The notes under the pieces were generated by a model. It was not told the origin of the DNA. It searched no databases and worked only from the letters and a program-made list of their open reading frames with translations. Shown one piece after another: positions 8,856 through 16,112 of a stretch of 32,830 nt of DNA; position 1 is the first letter of the stretch; each line of letters opens with the position of its first letter. The translations under genes were made by a program, and so were the position numbers. This DNA comes from an uncultured Saprospiraceae bacterium (lineage in GTDB: Bacteria; Bacteroidota; Bacteroidia; Chitinophagales; Saprospiraceae): the NCBI GenBank assembly GCA_937921595.1, contig CAKZTD010000196.1, forward strand, positions 1-32,830. The letters run 5' to 3'.

Positions 8856-10319
8856 TCACCCAATGCTTTTCAAAGTTTCCAGCAAAACCTGTTTGTCATC
8901 AAAAGGATGTTTTACACCTTTTATATCCTGATATTTTTCATGTCCTTTTCCAGCAACAAGAATAATATCTCCAGATTTTGCCAATTTACAAGCTGTCTTT
9001 ATCGCCTGCAATCTATTCGTTATAGAGAGTACTTTATGTTTTGCCGAAGCAGGTACTCCTTCTTCCATTTCATTAATAATTGTATCCGGATCCTCAGATC
9101 TTGGATTATCCGAAGTCAAGATAATTTGCGAGCTATATTCGCAAGCTTTTCCAGCCATCAATGGTCGCTTCGTCTTATCACGATCTCCTCCGCATCCTAC
9201 GACAGTAATGACTTGCTCTTTTCCTCGTTTCAAATTTTCAATTGTGCTTAGGACTTTTTCCAAAGCATCAGGAGTATGAGCGTAATCTACAATGGCTATT
9301 ACATTCTTAGTTTTATCAAAAATATAATCGAAGCGGCCTTCTGCAGATTTGAGTTCACTTAGTATGGTCATCGTTTCCAGCTTATCCATTTCTAGTAGTC
9401 TTGCGCAAGCATAAACTGCTAGAAGGTTATAAGCATTAAATTCTCCGATGAGTCGACTAAAAAAAGCTTCACCATCCAACTCCAAATGTAGTCCGGTCAA
9501 ACTATTTTCCAGGACTTTTGCTTTAAAATCGGTTAGCGTATGCAAGCTGTACTTACTTACGCGGGCATTGGTATTTTGTACCATCATCATTCCCTTGCGA
9601 TCGTCAACATTAGTCAGCGCAAATGCTGCTTTGGGTAGATCGTCGAAGAAACGTTTCTTGGCATTAATGTATGCCTTAAAGGTTTTGTGATAGTCCAGAT
9701 GATCGTGCGTAATATTTGTAAATATTCCTCCGACAAAAGAGACACCTGCAATTCTTCGTTGTTCGATAGCATGGGAACTTACCTCCATAAAAACATAATC
9801 ACAACCCGAGTTTTTCATGTCAGCTAAAAGTGCATTCAATGAAATGGCATCTGGTGTGGTGAACTCAGAAGGAAGTACTTTCTCACCAATTTTATTTTCA
9901 ACAGTTGATAACAGGCCAACTTTATAGCCCATCTTTGTAAACAAATCATGTAATAATGTAGCAGTGGTAGTTTTGCCATTCGTACCGGTAATACCGACTA
10001 GTTTTATTCCATCAGAAGGATGATCATAAAAATTAGCGGCTACTTGTCCTAAAGCTTCTGCGCTATTAGGAACTTTTACAAAAGTTACCGAGCTAGCAAT
10101 TTCGGTGGGTAGTGTTTCACAGATAATTACTTTTGCTCCTGCTGTTACTGCCTGTTCAATATAGCGATGACCGTCGGTTTGTACACCTTTAACAGCGACA
10201 AAGCAGCCTCCAGGTTTCACTTTACGAGAGTCAAATTGAATCTCGTTAATCGAAACTTTGGAATCGCCGATAGTCTCGCTTATTGACAGATTAGATAGTA
10301 TGTCTTCCAGGGACTTCAA
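8856..10319 (-). CDS. murE: UDP-MurNAc-L-Ala-D-Glu--meso-diaminopimelate ligase (MurE)
   Basis: MurE adds the third stem-peptide residue. The 487-residue protein shows FDSRKVKPGGCFVAVKG (29-45, UDP-MurNAc binding), the ATP loop GITGTNGKTTTATLL (109-123), NITHDHLDYHKTF (202-214) and GCGGDRDKTKRPLM. The DNPR motif (404-407) marks the meso-diaminopimelate-adding class, so the cell wall is predicted to be the DAP type. The start is a TTG at 10319: an in-frame TGA lies three codons upstream, and the N-terminus aligns with the family from here. An ATG 10 nt upstream (ATGAAACAC) is in another frame. Repeats in the 312-bp gap upstream carry the same ATGAAACAC sequence. Confidence 0.97.
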   Translation of the reverse strand: MKSLEDILSNLSISETIGDSKVSINEIQFDSRKVKPGGCFVAVKGVQTDGHRYIEQAVTAGAKVIICETLPTEIASSVTFVKVPNSAEALGQVAANFYDHPSDGIKLVGITGTNGKTTTATLLHDLFTKMGYKVGLLSTVENKIGEKVLPSEFTTPDAISLNALLADMKNSGCDYVFMEVSSHAIEQRRIAGVSFVGGIFTNITHDHLDYHKTFKAYINAKKRFFDDLPKAAFALTNVDDRKGMMMVQNTNARVSKYSLHTLTDFKAKVLENSLTGLHLELDGEAFFSRLIGEFNAYNLLAVYACARLLEMDKLETMTILSELKSAEGRFDYIFDKTKNVIAIVDYAHTPDALEKVLSTIENLKRGKEQVITVVGCGGDRDKTKRPLMAGKACEYSSQIILTSDNPRSEDPDTIINEMEEGVPASAKHKVLSITNRLQAIKTACKLAKSGDIILVAGKGHEKYQDIKGVKHPFDDKQVLLETLKSIG

Positions 10320-10631
10320 AGTGTTTCATAGTGTGAGGCCCAATAAAAAAATTCATAGAGCAGTTAAAAAAATAGTGTTTAAAAGTGCCAAAATCAACAT
10401 CCGCTTTTAAGGATGCGCTTGACGTGTTTCATAATATGAGGAGTTAACCTCGATTAGAAATTTGGATTATAGAATTAGAATTTTCTAATTTTCAATTCTT
10501 CCTTTCTAATTTTAAAAGTGTCAAAATCGAAACCCGCTTTTAAGGGTTTCGTTTGACTAGTGTTTCATAATATGAGGAACTTTTCCTCACGTAGGAATCT
10601 TCATTCCTAATTTTAATTGCTAATTCTATTC
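10320..10631. other. ftsI-murE intergenic region
   Basis: This 312-bp gap has no gene of credible length. Besides the repeated units it holds small palindromes: ATTAGAA/TTCTAAT near 10475-10490, TAGGAAT/ATTCCTA near 10593-10610, and AT-rich inverted repeats next to the ftsI stop. On the minus strand the ATGAAACAC copies open very short frames: 3 codons at the ftsI-proximal copy, and 12 codons each at the middle and murE-proximal copies. The last one overlaps the murE TTG in another frame. Confidence 0.6.
10321..10579. repeat. Repeated units with variable-stem hairpins, ftsI-murE gap
   Basis: Two long units (10381-10442 and 10514-10579) share AAAAGTGYCAAAATC, a hairpin with the identical loop GCTTTTAA, and GTGTTTCATAATATGAGGA. 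The stems differ: CATCC/GGATG (10398-10402 with 10411-10415) against CGAAACCC/GGGTTTCG (10528-10535 with 10544-10551), so pairing is kept while sequence changes. Each is followed by a second hairpin, GAGG/CCTC at 10438-10450 and TGAGGAA/TTCCTCA from about 10572. A third partial copy, GTGTTTCATAGTGTGAGG (10321-10338), abuts the murE start. Read on the minus strand each copy contains ATGAAACAC. Confidence 0.75.
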
Positions 10632-12761
10632 TTAATTAAGTGTCAATCTAATCGTTTGGCCCTCAATAGGCGTCCCTGGTATAATTGATTGTTTCCTAAC
10701 TCTTCCTGCTCCGCTGACGACAACTTTCAAGTCCCCGTTTTCAAGAATAAACATGGCGTCTCTAAGTCCCATGCCTACAACATTTGGAACTACATCTTCA
10801 CTGACAAATCGATTTTGCATTTCAAGTGTATCACTTTCTGCACGAATCATTGTCCAATCAGATTCGGAGTTATTTTCAAATTCAAAATCAAGGTATCTTA
10901 ATACCTCTTCAACATCTTCTCTTTTTCCAGCATCAAAATCTGGTAATTTATGTTTTGCCAAAACAGGCTTTTTATATTCATTTAAAGCCTTATGCAATTC
11001 TGGTCTTGTTTCTATACAACGGTCCGCTATTTCTCTAAAAATTGGACCTGCTACTTCACCACCGTAAATTCCATGTTCAGAAGGTTCGGTAATCACAACG
11101 ATACAAGAATAAACAGGATCATCAGCTGGAAAATAACCAGCGAAAGAAGCCTGATATTTAATATTTTTCTTTTGGTTATTAAATTTCCGATAGTTAATCT
11201 GAGCGGTTCCGGTTTTACCAGCAAACTTATATTTACTTGATTTAAGTTTGTTAGCCGTTCCTCTTTCAACCACTCCGAACAAAAGCTCTTGTGCTTTCGC
11301 TATGGTTTTCGGAGAAGCAATTTGCTTCTTAATAACCGTAGGCTTTATTTTTTTAATTGCCTCATCAAAATGTCTGATCTCAGAAACCAAATAAGGCTTC
11401 ATCATTCGGCCATCATTTGCTACGGCATTATAGAAAGTCAATAATTGTAAAGGAGTAATCGTTACTTCATAACCAATAGACATCCATGGCAAAGTAATTC
11501 CACTCCATTTATCTTCTTTACTATAAGGTGTTTTAATGTATGGAGCTGCCTCTCCTTTTATTTCAATATTAGATGGAAGATGTAAACGAAAATCTTTTAG
11601 TCGTTTAATAAATTGCTCATCTCCTCCTTTTTTATCACCATAATATTGTTGGACTAATTTCCCCATTCCAACATTCGAAGAAATTTCAAAAGCTCTTCTT
11701 ACTGTTGTCGTATCTGTTCTGAAACTTTCAGGTGCAGAGTCCAACATTTCTTCTTCATAAAAAGTATGTTTTCCATTTTCAATATCTAAGCTATCATCTA
11801 AATTTACATGGCCATCTTCTAAAAGTGCCATGATGGTTGCCAGCTTAAAAGTAGACCCAGGTTCTGTCGCTGCTCCTACCCCATAATTATAAATTTCGAA
11901 CCAGCCACCATCTGCTTTTCCAATATTGGAAATAGCTTTGATTGCTCCGGTTTTCACTTCCATAACTATTGCAGTTCCATGTTTTGCATTATGGTATTTC
12001 AAACCTCTCAATAATGCTTCATGGCTAATATCTTGAAGATTGATATCAATCGTTGTTACAATATCATCTCCCCTAGCAGGTTCAATTTCGTTAAGATCAT
12101 GAATCGGAATGTAATTATTATCCGGTGCTCTAAACATGGGTACTCCTATTCGTCCTCCACCAAGCACATCATTAAAATATCCTTCTAAGCCAACTGGCTT
12201 ATATCCATCCCGAATATATCCTATCGTACGAAAACCTAATTGCTTGAATGGTCGTTCTCGCTTTGGTTTAGATTCTACAATAAAACCTCCAGCGTACCGA
12301 CCAAGGTTAAACAAAGGAAATCTACTCATCATTTCTTTCTCGACATAAGTCGCATTTCTCTTAATGAGAAAATATTGAGCTCCATTTTCTTTTTGCTCGA
12401 TCAAACGTTCTTTCATTCCACCAACGGTGTGTGAATTATCAACGTAAGTTGCCAGACAATGAGCCAAAGAATCGATGTTATCATCCCAATCCTTTTCAGA
12501 CATTGCCTTAGAGTTAGGATCAAATCGTATGTCAAAGAACGGTAGCGAAGTGGCTAACAAACTGCCATCTTCTGAAATTATATTTCCTCTTTCGCCTTCT
12601 ACGGCTATACTATCTACGTATAAGTTTTCACCTCTTGTTCTCCACTTTTCTCCTTGTACTACACTAATTCGCACTGTTTGTGCAAAGAGCAAAATACCAA
12701 AAAGTGCCACACCTATTAGTACTATATAAACCCTGATAAGTACTTCATTCTTAATATCCAT
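10632..12761 (-). CDS. ftsI: FtsI/PBP3-type class B penicillin-binding protein with C-terminal PASTA domain
   Basis: This is the D,D-transpeptidase that cross-links septal peptidoglycan with FtsW. The 709-residue protein has a short cytoplasmic start, one membrane helix (about 9-27) and a periplasmic dimerisation domain (RGNI near 58). The transpeptidase domain carries the three active-site motifs: STFK (303-306, catalytic Ser303), SSN (361-363) and KTG (516-518). The C-terminal 55 residues (VVPNVVGMGLRDAMFILE onward, about 657-709) form a single PASTA domain, common in Bacteroidota FtsI but absent from E. coli FtsI. It follows the ftsL-like gene after 12 bp. A 312-bp gap with repeats separates it from murE. 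The start is ATG. Confidence 0.96.
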   Translation of the reverse strand: MDIKNEVLIRVYIVLIGVALFGILLFAQTVRISVVQGEKWRTRGENLYVDSIAVEGERGNIISEDGSLLATSLPFFDIRFDPNSKAMSEKDWDDNIDSLAHCLATYVDNSHTVGGMKERLIEQKENGAQYFLIKRNATYVEKEMMSRFPLFNLGRYAGGFIVESKPKRERPFKQLGFRTIGYIRDGYKPVGLEGYFNDVLGGGRIGVPMFRAPDNNYIPIHDLNEIEPARGDDIVTTIDINLQDISHEALLRGLKYHNAKHGTAIVMEVKTGAIKAISNIGKADGGWFEIYNYGVGAATEPGSTFKLATIMALLEDGHVNLDDSLDIENGKHTFYEEEMLDSAPESFRTDTTTVRRAFEISSNVGMGKLVQQYYGDKKGGDEQFIKRLKDFRLHLPSNIEIKGEAAPYIKTPYSKEDKWSGITLPWMSIGYEVTITPLQLLTFYNAVANDGRMMKPYLVSEIRHFDEAIKKIKPTVIKKQIASPKTIAKAQELLFGVVERGTANKLKSSKYKFAGKTGTAQINYRKFNNQKKNIKYQASFAGYFPADDPVYSCIVVITEPSEHGIYGGEVAGPIFREIADRCIETRPELHKALNEYKKPVLAKHKLPDFDAGKREDVEEVLRYLDFEFENNSESDWTMIRAESDTLEMQNRFVSEDVVPNVVGMGLRDAMFILENGDLKVVVSGAGRVRKQSIIPGTPIEGQTIRLTLN

Positions 12762-12773
12762 ATCCTTCGGTGA

Positions 12774-13118
12774 CTAAGGTTCCTTTTTCAGGATGATCTT
12801 ATTTGGTTTTTTCTTATTCGGTTTCAATCCCAATTCTTCTACTGATTTCACAATCTCTGATCTTTTGGTCTGATAAGTAAATGCAGAAACAATAGACATA
12901 TACTTCCATCTCATCTGCTTCAATTCAGTTTGTGCTTTCTGAATTTCTCGTACTTTCTTTTCTGAATAATGGGCATTAGCAATATAGATCATCGCTAAAA
13001 AGCTTAAGAAAAGCACAAAAGGTAAATTCTTCAGCACAAGCTCTGCGCTTATACTTCCAAGAGAAGTGTAATCCTTAAATGTTTTCTTCTTTGCCATTTC
13101 TCGATTCGCTGTGCTCAT
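12774..13118 (-). CDS. ftsL: FtsL-like divisome protein
   Basis: This is a small bitopic protein of 114 residues. It has a basic N-terminus, one membrane segment (about 33-48, NLPFVLFLSFLAMIYIANAH) and a periplasmic stretch of charged and amphipathic residues (EKKVREIQKAQTELKQMRWKY, about 53-73) likely to form a short coiled coil. This layout, together with its place between rsmH and ftsI, is that of FtsL, which with FtsB activates the FtsW/FtsI synthase. Primary sequence conservation in FtsL is weak, so the call rests on topology and position. An internal ATG at 13097 (MAKKKTF) is an alternative start. It ends 12 bp before ftsI and begins 69 bp after rsmH. Confidence 0.85.
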   Translation of the reverse strand: MSTANREMAKKKTFKDYTSLGSISAELVLKNLPFVLFLSFLAMIYIANAHYSEKKVREIQKAQTELKQMRWKYMSIVSAFTYQTKRSEIVKSVEELGLKPNKKKPNKIILKKEP

Positions 13119-13187
13119 CCGAAATGACAGTCGACATTTCTTAGAGCAATCTTTAATTCTAATTGCTTATTTTCTTAATGAAAATAT

Positions 13188-14087
13188 TTATTTTTTCTCG
13201 GCGATTCGCATTTTTGCGCTTCTTGCCCGAGGGTTTATTTTAATTTCTTTATCTGTTGGAATGAATGCTTTTTTAGTAATAATTTTAAAAGGTCGTTCAA
13301 TATTTCCATAAAAGTCTTTTACATATTCTCCAGTAAAGTTTCCGCTTTTGAAAAAGTTTTTCACTAAGCGATCTTCTAGAGAATGGTAGGAAATAATAAC
13401 CAACCTCCCTCCTGGTTTTAAAACCTGAAGGGATTCTTCTAAAAAAGTTTTCAATGCTCCTATTTCATCATTTACTTCTATTCGTAAAGCCTGAAATACT
13501 TGAGCCAGATAACGGTTTCTATTACCACGAATTAATGGATTAATTTTCAAGATGAAATCGCCAATTTTTTTGAAAGGCAACGACCTTCTTTCTTCAACTA
13601 TCAATTGAGCTAAAGATTTCGAATTTCGAACTTCGCCGTAAAGGCTAAACACCTGTTGAAGGGAATCTACATCATAATCATTTAAGATATCAGCTGCAGA
13701 CAAATCACCTTGTTGGTTCATTCGCATGTCAAGATCAGTATCAAATCGGAAAGAGAAACCACGATCAGCATCATTAAGCTGATGGGAAGAAACGCCTAGA
13801 TCAGCAAGGATTCCATCTACTTGGGGATAACCATGTAGTTTTAGAAATCGTTTTAGATGTTTAAAGTTGTGATGGACAAAGGTGAATTGTTCATTCTCAG
13901 TAACATTCGATAAAGTATCTTCATCCTGGTCGAAACCAAGTAAGTGCCCTTTGGCACCTAGTTTTTGTAAAATAAATCCGGAATGTCCGCCTCCGCCATA
14001 TGTGGCATCAACATAAACTCCATTTTCATTTATTATTAAAGCTTCAATGCTTTCGTTTAATAAGACCGGATCATGATAGCTATCCAT
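13188..14087 (-). CDS. rsmH: 16S rRNA (cytosine1402-N4)-methyltransferase RsmH (MraW)
   Basis: RsmH uses SAM to N4-methylate C1402 in the decoding site of 16S rRNA. With the start chosen here the protein is 299 residues, the usual length. It begins YHDPVLLNESIEAL, the standard family N-terminus, followed by the SAM-binding motif DATYGGGGHSGFIL (about 27-40), DLGVSSHQLNDADRGFSF and DMRMN. The frame stays open upstream to 14135, but the extra 16 residues have no family counterpart. The ATG at 14087 overlaps the mraZ stop by 8 nt (ATGGATAG), fitting translational coupling. It ends GRLVIISYHSLEDR...ARSAKMRIAEK, also typical. Confidence 0.96.
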   Translation of the reverse strand: MDSYHDPVLLNESIEALIINENGVYVDATYGGGGHSGFILQKLGAKGHLLGFDQDEDTLSNVTENEQFTFVHHNFKHLKRFLKLHGYPQVDGILADLGVSSHQLNDADRGFSFRFDTDLDMRMNQQGDLSAADILNDYDVDSLQQVFSLYGEVRNSKSLAQLIVEERRSLPFKKIGDFILKINPLIRGNRNRYLAQVFQALRIEVNDEIGALKTFLEESLQVLKPGGRLVIISYHSLEDRLVKNFFKSGNFTGEYVKDFYGNIERPFKIITKKAFIPTDKEIKINPRARSAKMRIAEKK

Positions 14088-14586
14088 TGCTATTATCTTT
14101 ATCGTCATCATGATTCCCCTCAGGGAAAAGGTCATTCATATCTACTTGCCCCATTACATCTTCTCCTAAATCCGAGAGATTAATTGGTTCTTCATCCATC
14201 ATTTTATCATATCTGGATTTAGACCAAATTTCCATACGATCATTTATTGCAAACAGGATCGCTTCCTTTTCAATCCCAGCATATTCCAAAAGATTCTTTG
14301 AAAGCAATATACGATCAGAGGCATCAGGGTTTAATTCAGTCGCTCCTCGGTAGAAGTAGCGGATGAATCTTCTATTCTTTTCAACATATGGGTTTAATTT
14401 CTTAACCCTAGCGCTTAATACGTCCCAAACTTTTTTAGGATATAATGTTAAGCATGGTTCAACACCGCGATTGACTACAAAAGTATGCGTATCCACCCCA
14501 CTCAATTGTTTGAGCAGCGATGTGGGCATTCTCATCCTCCCTTTCGCATCAATTTTGCATTCAAATTCTCCTAAGAGCTCCGGCAT
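14080..14586 (-). CDS. mraZ: MraZ, AbrB-like transcriptional regulator of the dcw cluster
   Basis: MraZ is a ring-forming DNA-binding protein that represses its own dcw operon through direct repeats upstream of its gene. The protein has two SpoVT/AbrB-like repeats. The first includes GEFECKIDAKGRMRMPTSLL, matching the family DxKGR signature, and the second includes ATELNPDASDRILLSKNLL. I chose the ATG at 14586 (MPELLGEFE, 168 residues) because it fits the usual distance to the DxKGR motif. A TTG at 14604 would add six residues (174) and would lie almost on the predicted promoter. The acidic C-terminus (DDDKDNSNG) is an extension. Three perfect-period MraZ boxes lie 40-70 bp upstream. Confidence 0.95.
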   Translation of the reverse strand: MPELLGEFECKIDAKGRMRMPTSLLKQLSGVDTHTFVVNRGVEPCLTLYPKKVWDVLSARVKKLNPYVEKNRRFIRYFYRGATELNPDASDRILLSKNLLEYAGIEKEAILFAINDRMEIWSKSRYDKMMDEEPINLSDLGEDVMGQVDMNDLFPEGNHDDDKDNSNG

Positions 14587-14613
14587 TTTACCTATTTTGA
14601 TCAAATTATGGGA

Positions 14614-14621
14614 TAAATATA
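14614..14621 (-). promoter_or_regulatory. Candidate -7 box for the mraZ operon promoter
   Basis: On the minus strand TATATTTA (14621 to 14614) matches the Bacteroidota TAnnTTTG box except at the last base. It lies just downstream of the MraZ boxes, so bound MraZ would cover the -33 region. I could not identify a convincing -33 TTG. An alternative box, TAATTTG (14609 to 14603), has a one-base-short spacer. Confidence 0.35.
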
Positions 14622-14655
14622 CAACTTTCTACCACATTCCGCCACATTCTCCCAC
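14621..14655 (-). promoter_or_regulatory. MraZ-box array (operator) upstream of mraZ
   Basis: On the minus strand three consecutive decamers read GTGGGAGAAT, GTGGCGGAAT and GTGGTAGAAA (14655 to 14626). A degenerate fourth begins GTTGT (14625 to 14621). The period is exactly 10 nt, one helical turn. MraZ operators known from other bacteria are short G-rich TGG-type repeats at about one-turn spacing next to the mraZ promoter, so this is very likely the autoregulatory site. Binding here is inferred. Confidence 0.8.
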
Positions 14656-14812
14656 CGCATATATAAAAAAAGTTTTCCACATATGTCCTTGAGAAGGATT
14701 AGAATGGAAAGAACGTTATCATATTGTGTACAAATTGTTGCATTTATATTATCATATTAGTTAAAAAAGGTAAAAATCGAATAATTGAGCCTCTTTCAGT
14801 ATTTAGAATTAC

Positions 14813-14827
14813 TCCACTTTTCGCCAC
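14813..14827 (-). promoter_or_regulatory. Second, distal pair of MraZ-like boxes
   Basis: On the minus strand GTGGCGAAAA is followed by GTGGAGTAAT, again with a 10-nt period (GTGG cores at 14827 to 14824 and 14817 to 14814). They resemble the proximal boxes (GTGGNRGAAW) and lie about 160 bp upstream of them, in the gap between the glycosyltransferase stop and mraZ. They could be an auxiliary operator for looping or could control a distal promoter. Two copies of a short motif may also arise by chance. Confidence 0.4.
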
Positions 14828-14898
14828 TTTGTTGCATAAAAGGAGGAAAACCGTTCATTTTATAATCAAAAAAGAGGATTCGTCTATAAAGCAGTCTC

Positions 14899-15648
14899 TT
14901 ATTTGGTGTTTTTATTATCAAAAGCGTAAGAAGTAGAGAAACTTTGCCACTTCATTTGCAAAACTCCTTTAATCGCTTCACTAACTATACTTTTATGCAT
15001 CTTGGACTCTCCTTCTACCCTATCCGTAAACGTGATAGGTACTTCTTTTATTTTAAACCCTAGCTTATAAGCTGCAAACTTCATTTCTATTTGAAAAGCA
15101 TAACCCACAAACCTGATCTTATCTAAATCAATACTTTCCAATACTTTTCTACTATAACAAATAAAGCCTGCTGTCGGATCATGTACTGGCATCCAGGTAA
15201 TCAATTTTACATATAAAGACGCACCATAGGATAGTGCAATCCGGTCAAAAGGCCAGTTTTTCAACTTTCCGCCTTTTATATATCTAGACCCTACTGCTAA
15301 ATCTACTCCTTCTTCACTACAAGCTGCTTTTAATCGAACCAAGTCTTTTGGATCATGAGAAAAATCTGCATCCATTTCGAAAATGTAATCATACCCTCGT
15401 TCTAAGCCCCATCTGAATCCTGCAATATATGCGGTACCTAATCCTAGCTTACCTTCTCTTTCATGAATATGCAGACGTTTTTGATTTTGCAACATCAATT
15501 CCTTGACGATGCCAGCTGTGCCATCGGGCGAACCATCATCGACAATTAAAATCTCAAATGGTTCTGGCAAAGAAAAAACCGCTTCTATTATATTAGCGAC
15601 ATTTTCTTTCTCATTATAGGTTGGAATAATTACTAGACTCTTCGACAA
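14899..15648 (-). CDS. Polyprenol-phosphate mannosyltransferase-like GT2 glycosyltransferase (Dpm1 type)
   Basis: The 249-residue protein is a GT-A fold family 2 enzyme resembling dolichyl/polyprenyl-phosphate mannose synthases. Motifs are VIIPTYNEKENV (6-17), ILIVDDGSPDGT (33-44), EMDADFSHDP (91-100, metal-binding DAD at 93-95) and DPTAGFICYSRK, followed by GYAFQIEMKFAAYKLG and VPITFTDRVEGESKM, all characteristic of Dpm1. It lacks the C-terminal membrane segments or GtrA domain of some relatives. It likely makes a polyprenyl-phosphate-linked sugar donor on the cytoplasmic face; the exact sugar is inferred. The start is a TTG at 15648: a TAA lies in frame eight codons upstream with no ATG between. 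It has its own predicted promoter at about 15791-15798 and is not obviously part of the dcw operon. Confidence 0.88.
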   Translation of the reverse strand: MSKSLVIIPTYNEKENVANIIEAVFSLPEPFEILIVDDGSPDGTAGIVKELMLQNQKRLHIHEREGKLGLGTAYIAGFRWGLERGYDYIFEMDADFSHDPKDLVRLKAACSEEGVDLAVGSRYIKGGKLKNWPFDRIALSYGASLYVKLITWMPVHDPTAGFICYSRKVLESIDLDKIRFVGYAFQIEMKFAAYKLGFKIKEVPITFTDRVEGESKMHKSIVSEAIKGVLQMKWQSFSTSYAFDNKNTK

Positions 15649-15755
15649 GGTAAATTTGATCGTTTTAGCTTAGAGCATCTTAGGTATTTATACTACAAGT
15701 TTTAAAAACAAATACCAAACATGCTCTTATTGATATAATTTCTTTTCTAATTAAA

Positions 15756-15798
15756 AGAGCTGCAAAATAACGCCGACAGCTCTAAAGGCGCAAATATA
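15756..15798 (-). promoter_or_regulatory. Promoter and 5'-terminal hairpin upstream of the glycosyltransferase
   Basis: The minus strand has a perfect TAnnTTTG box, TATATTTG (15798 to 15791). About seven bases later begins a hairpin: AGAGCTG (15783 to 15777) pairs with CAGCTCT (15762 to 15756), followed by TTTAATT. The hairpin would therefore start close to the transcript's 5' end and has a weak U-tract, consistent with a stabilising 5' stem or an attenuator. A TTG at 15815 to 15813 is a poorly spaced -33 candidate. Confidence 0.5.
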
Positions 15799-16050
15799 TA
15801 GATAAATTTTTTCAATCTTATTATTAGAGCCGTCATCTGAAAGCTTTTATACTTAATAATTGAAAAGGTTCAGACCTGTACAACCTTTTATCGAAGTTTT
15901 TTTTTGAAACAATAGGTAGAATATCTAATAATTGAAGGATTGAATACGACCAATCAATCCCCTTGTATACCTTTATATTTTTGCTATTATAATTTGATCT
16001 AATAAAGAGGTCGGAGCTCACAAAAATATTTTATCAATAGGAATGGCAGT

Positions 16051-16092
16051 AAAAAACAAAGACCTGTTCACCAACAAAGGCAAGCAGGTCTG
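16051..16092 (-). terminator. Rho-independent terminator of the E1 gene
   Basis: On the minus strand AGACCTG (16091 to 16085) pairs with CAGGTCT (16066 to 16060) around an 18-nt loop and is followed by TTGTTTTTTA. It lies 21 nt past the E1 stop. An A-rich run precedes the stem, so it could act weakly in the other direction too. Confidence 0.75.
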
Positions 16093-16112
16093 GATTTATT
16101 TTTTTTTGAATT

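Larger units (their letters stand above)
15649..16112. other. Intergenic region between the glycosyltransferase and E1 genes
   Basis: This 464-bp gap contains the promoter/hairpin listed above, a hairpin AAAAGGTT/AACCTTTT (15863-15889), and the E1 terminator at its right end. A 62-codon minus-strand frame (15833-16021) covers part of it. It has no recognisable similarity, no clear ribosome-binding site and includes the hairpin, so I do not call it a gene. Confidence 0.5.

Noticed and set aside
10378-10579. The ftsI-murE repeats as a CRISPR array
   Set aside because: Only two to three degenerate copies with irregular spacing and structured, differing stems; no cas genes in the window.
14080-14135. 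A 56-bp overlap of rsmH with mraZ using the longest rsmH frame
   Set aside because: The extra 16 residues have no family counterpart; the internal ATG at 14087 gives an ordinary 8-nt overlap.
1-14604. Absence of murF (and of ddl) from the dcw cluster as a sign of gene loss
   Set aside because: Bacteroidota dcw clusters commonly lack murF in this position; the gene is expected elsewhere in the genome, so this is not a finding.
15833-16021. A 62-codon minus-strand open frame between the glycosyltransferase and E1 genes
   Set aside because: No recognisable domain, no clear ribosome-binding site, contains a hairpin, and its AT-rich residue make-up fits random translation.
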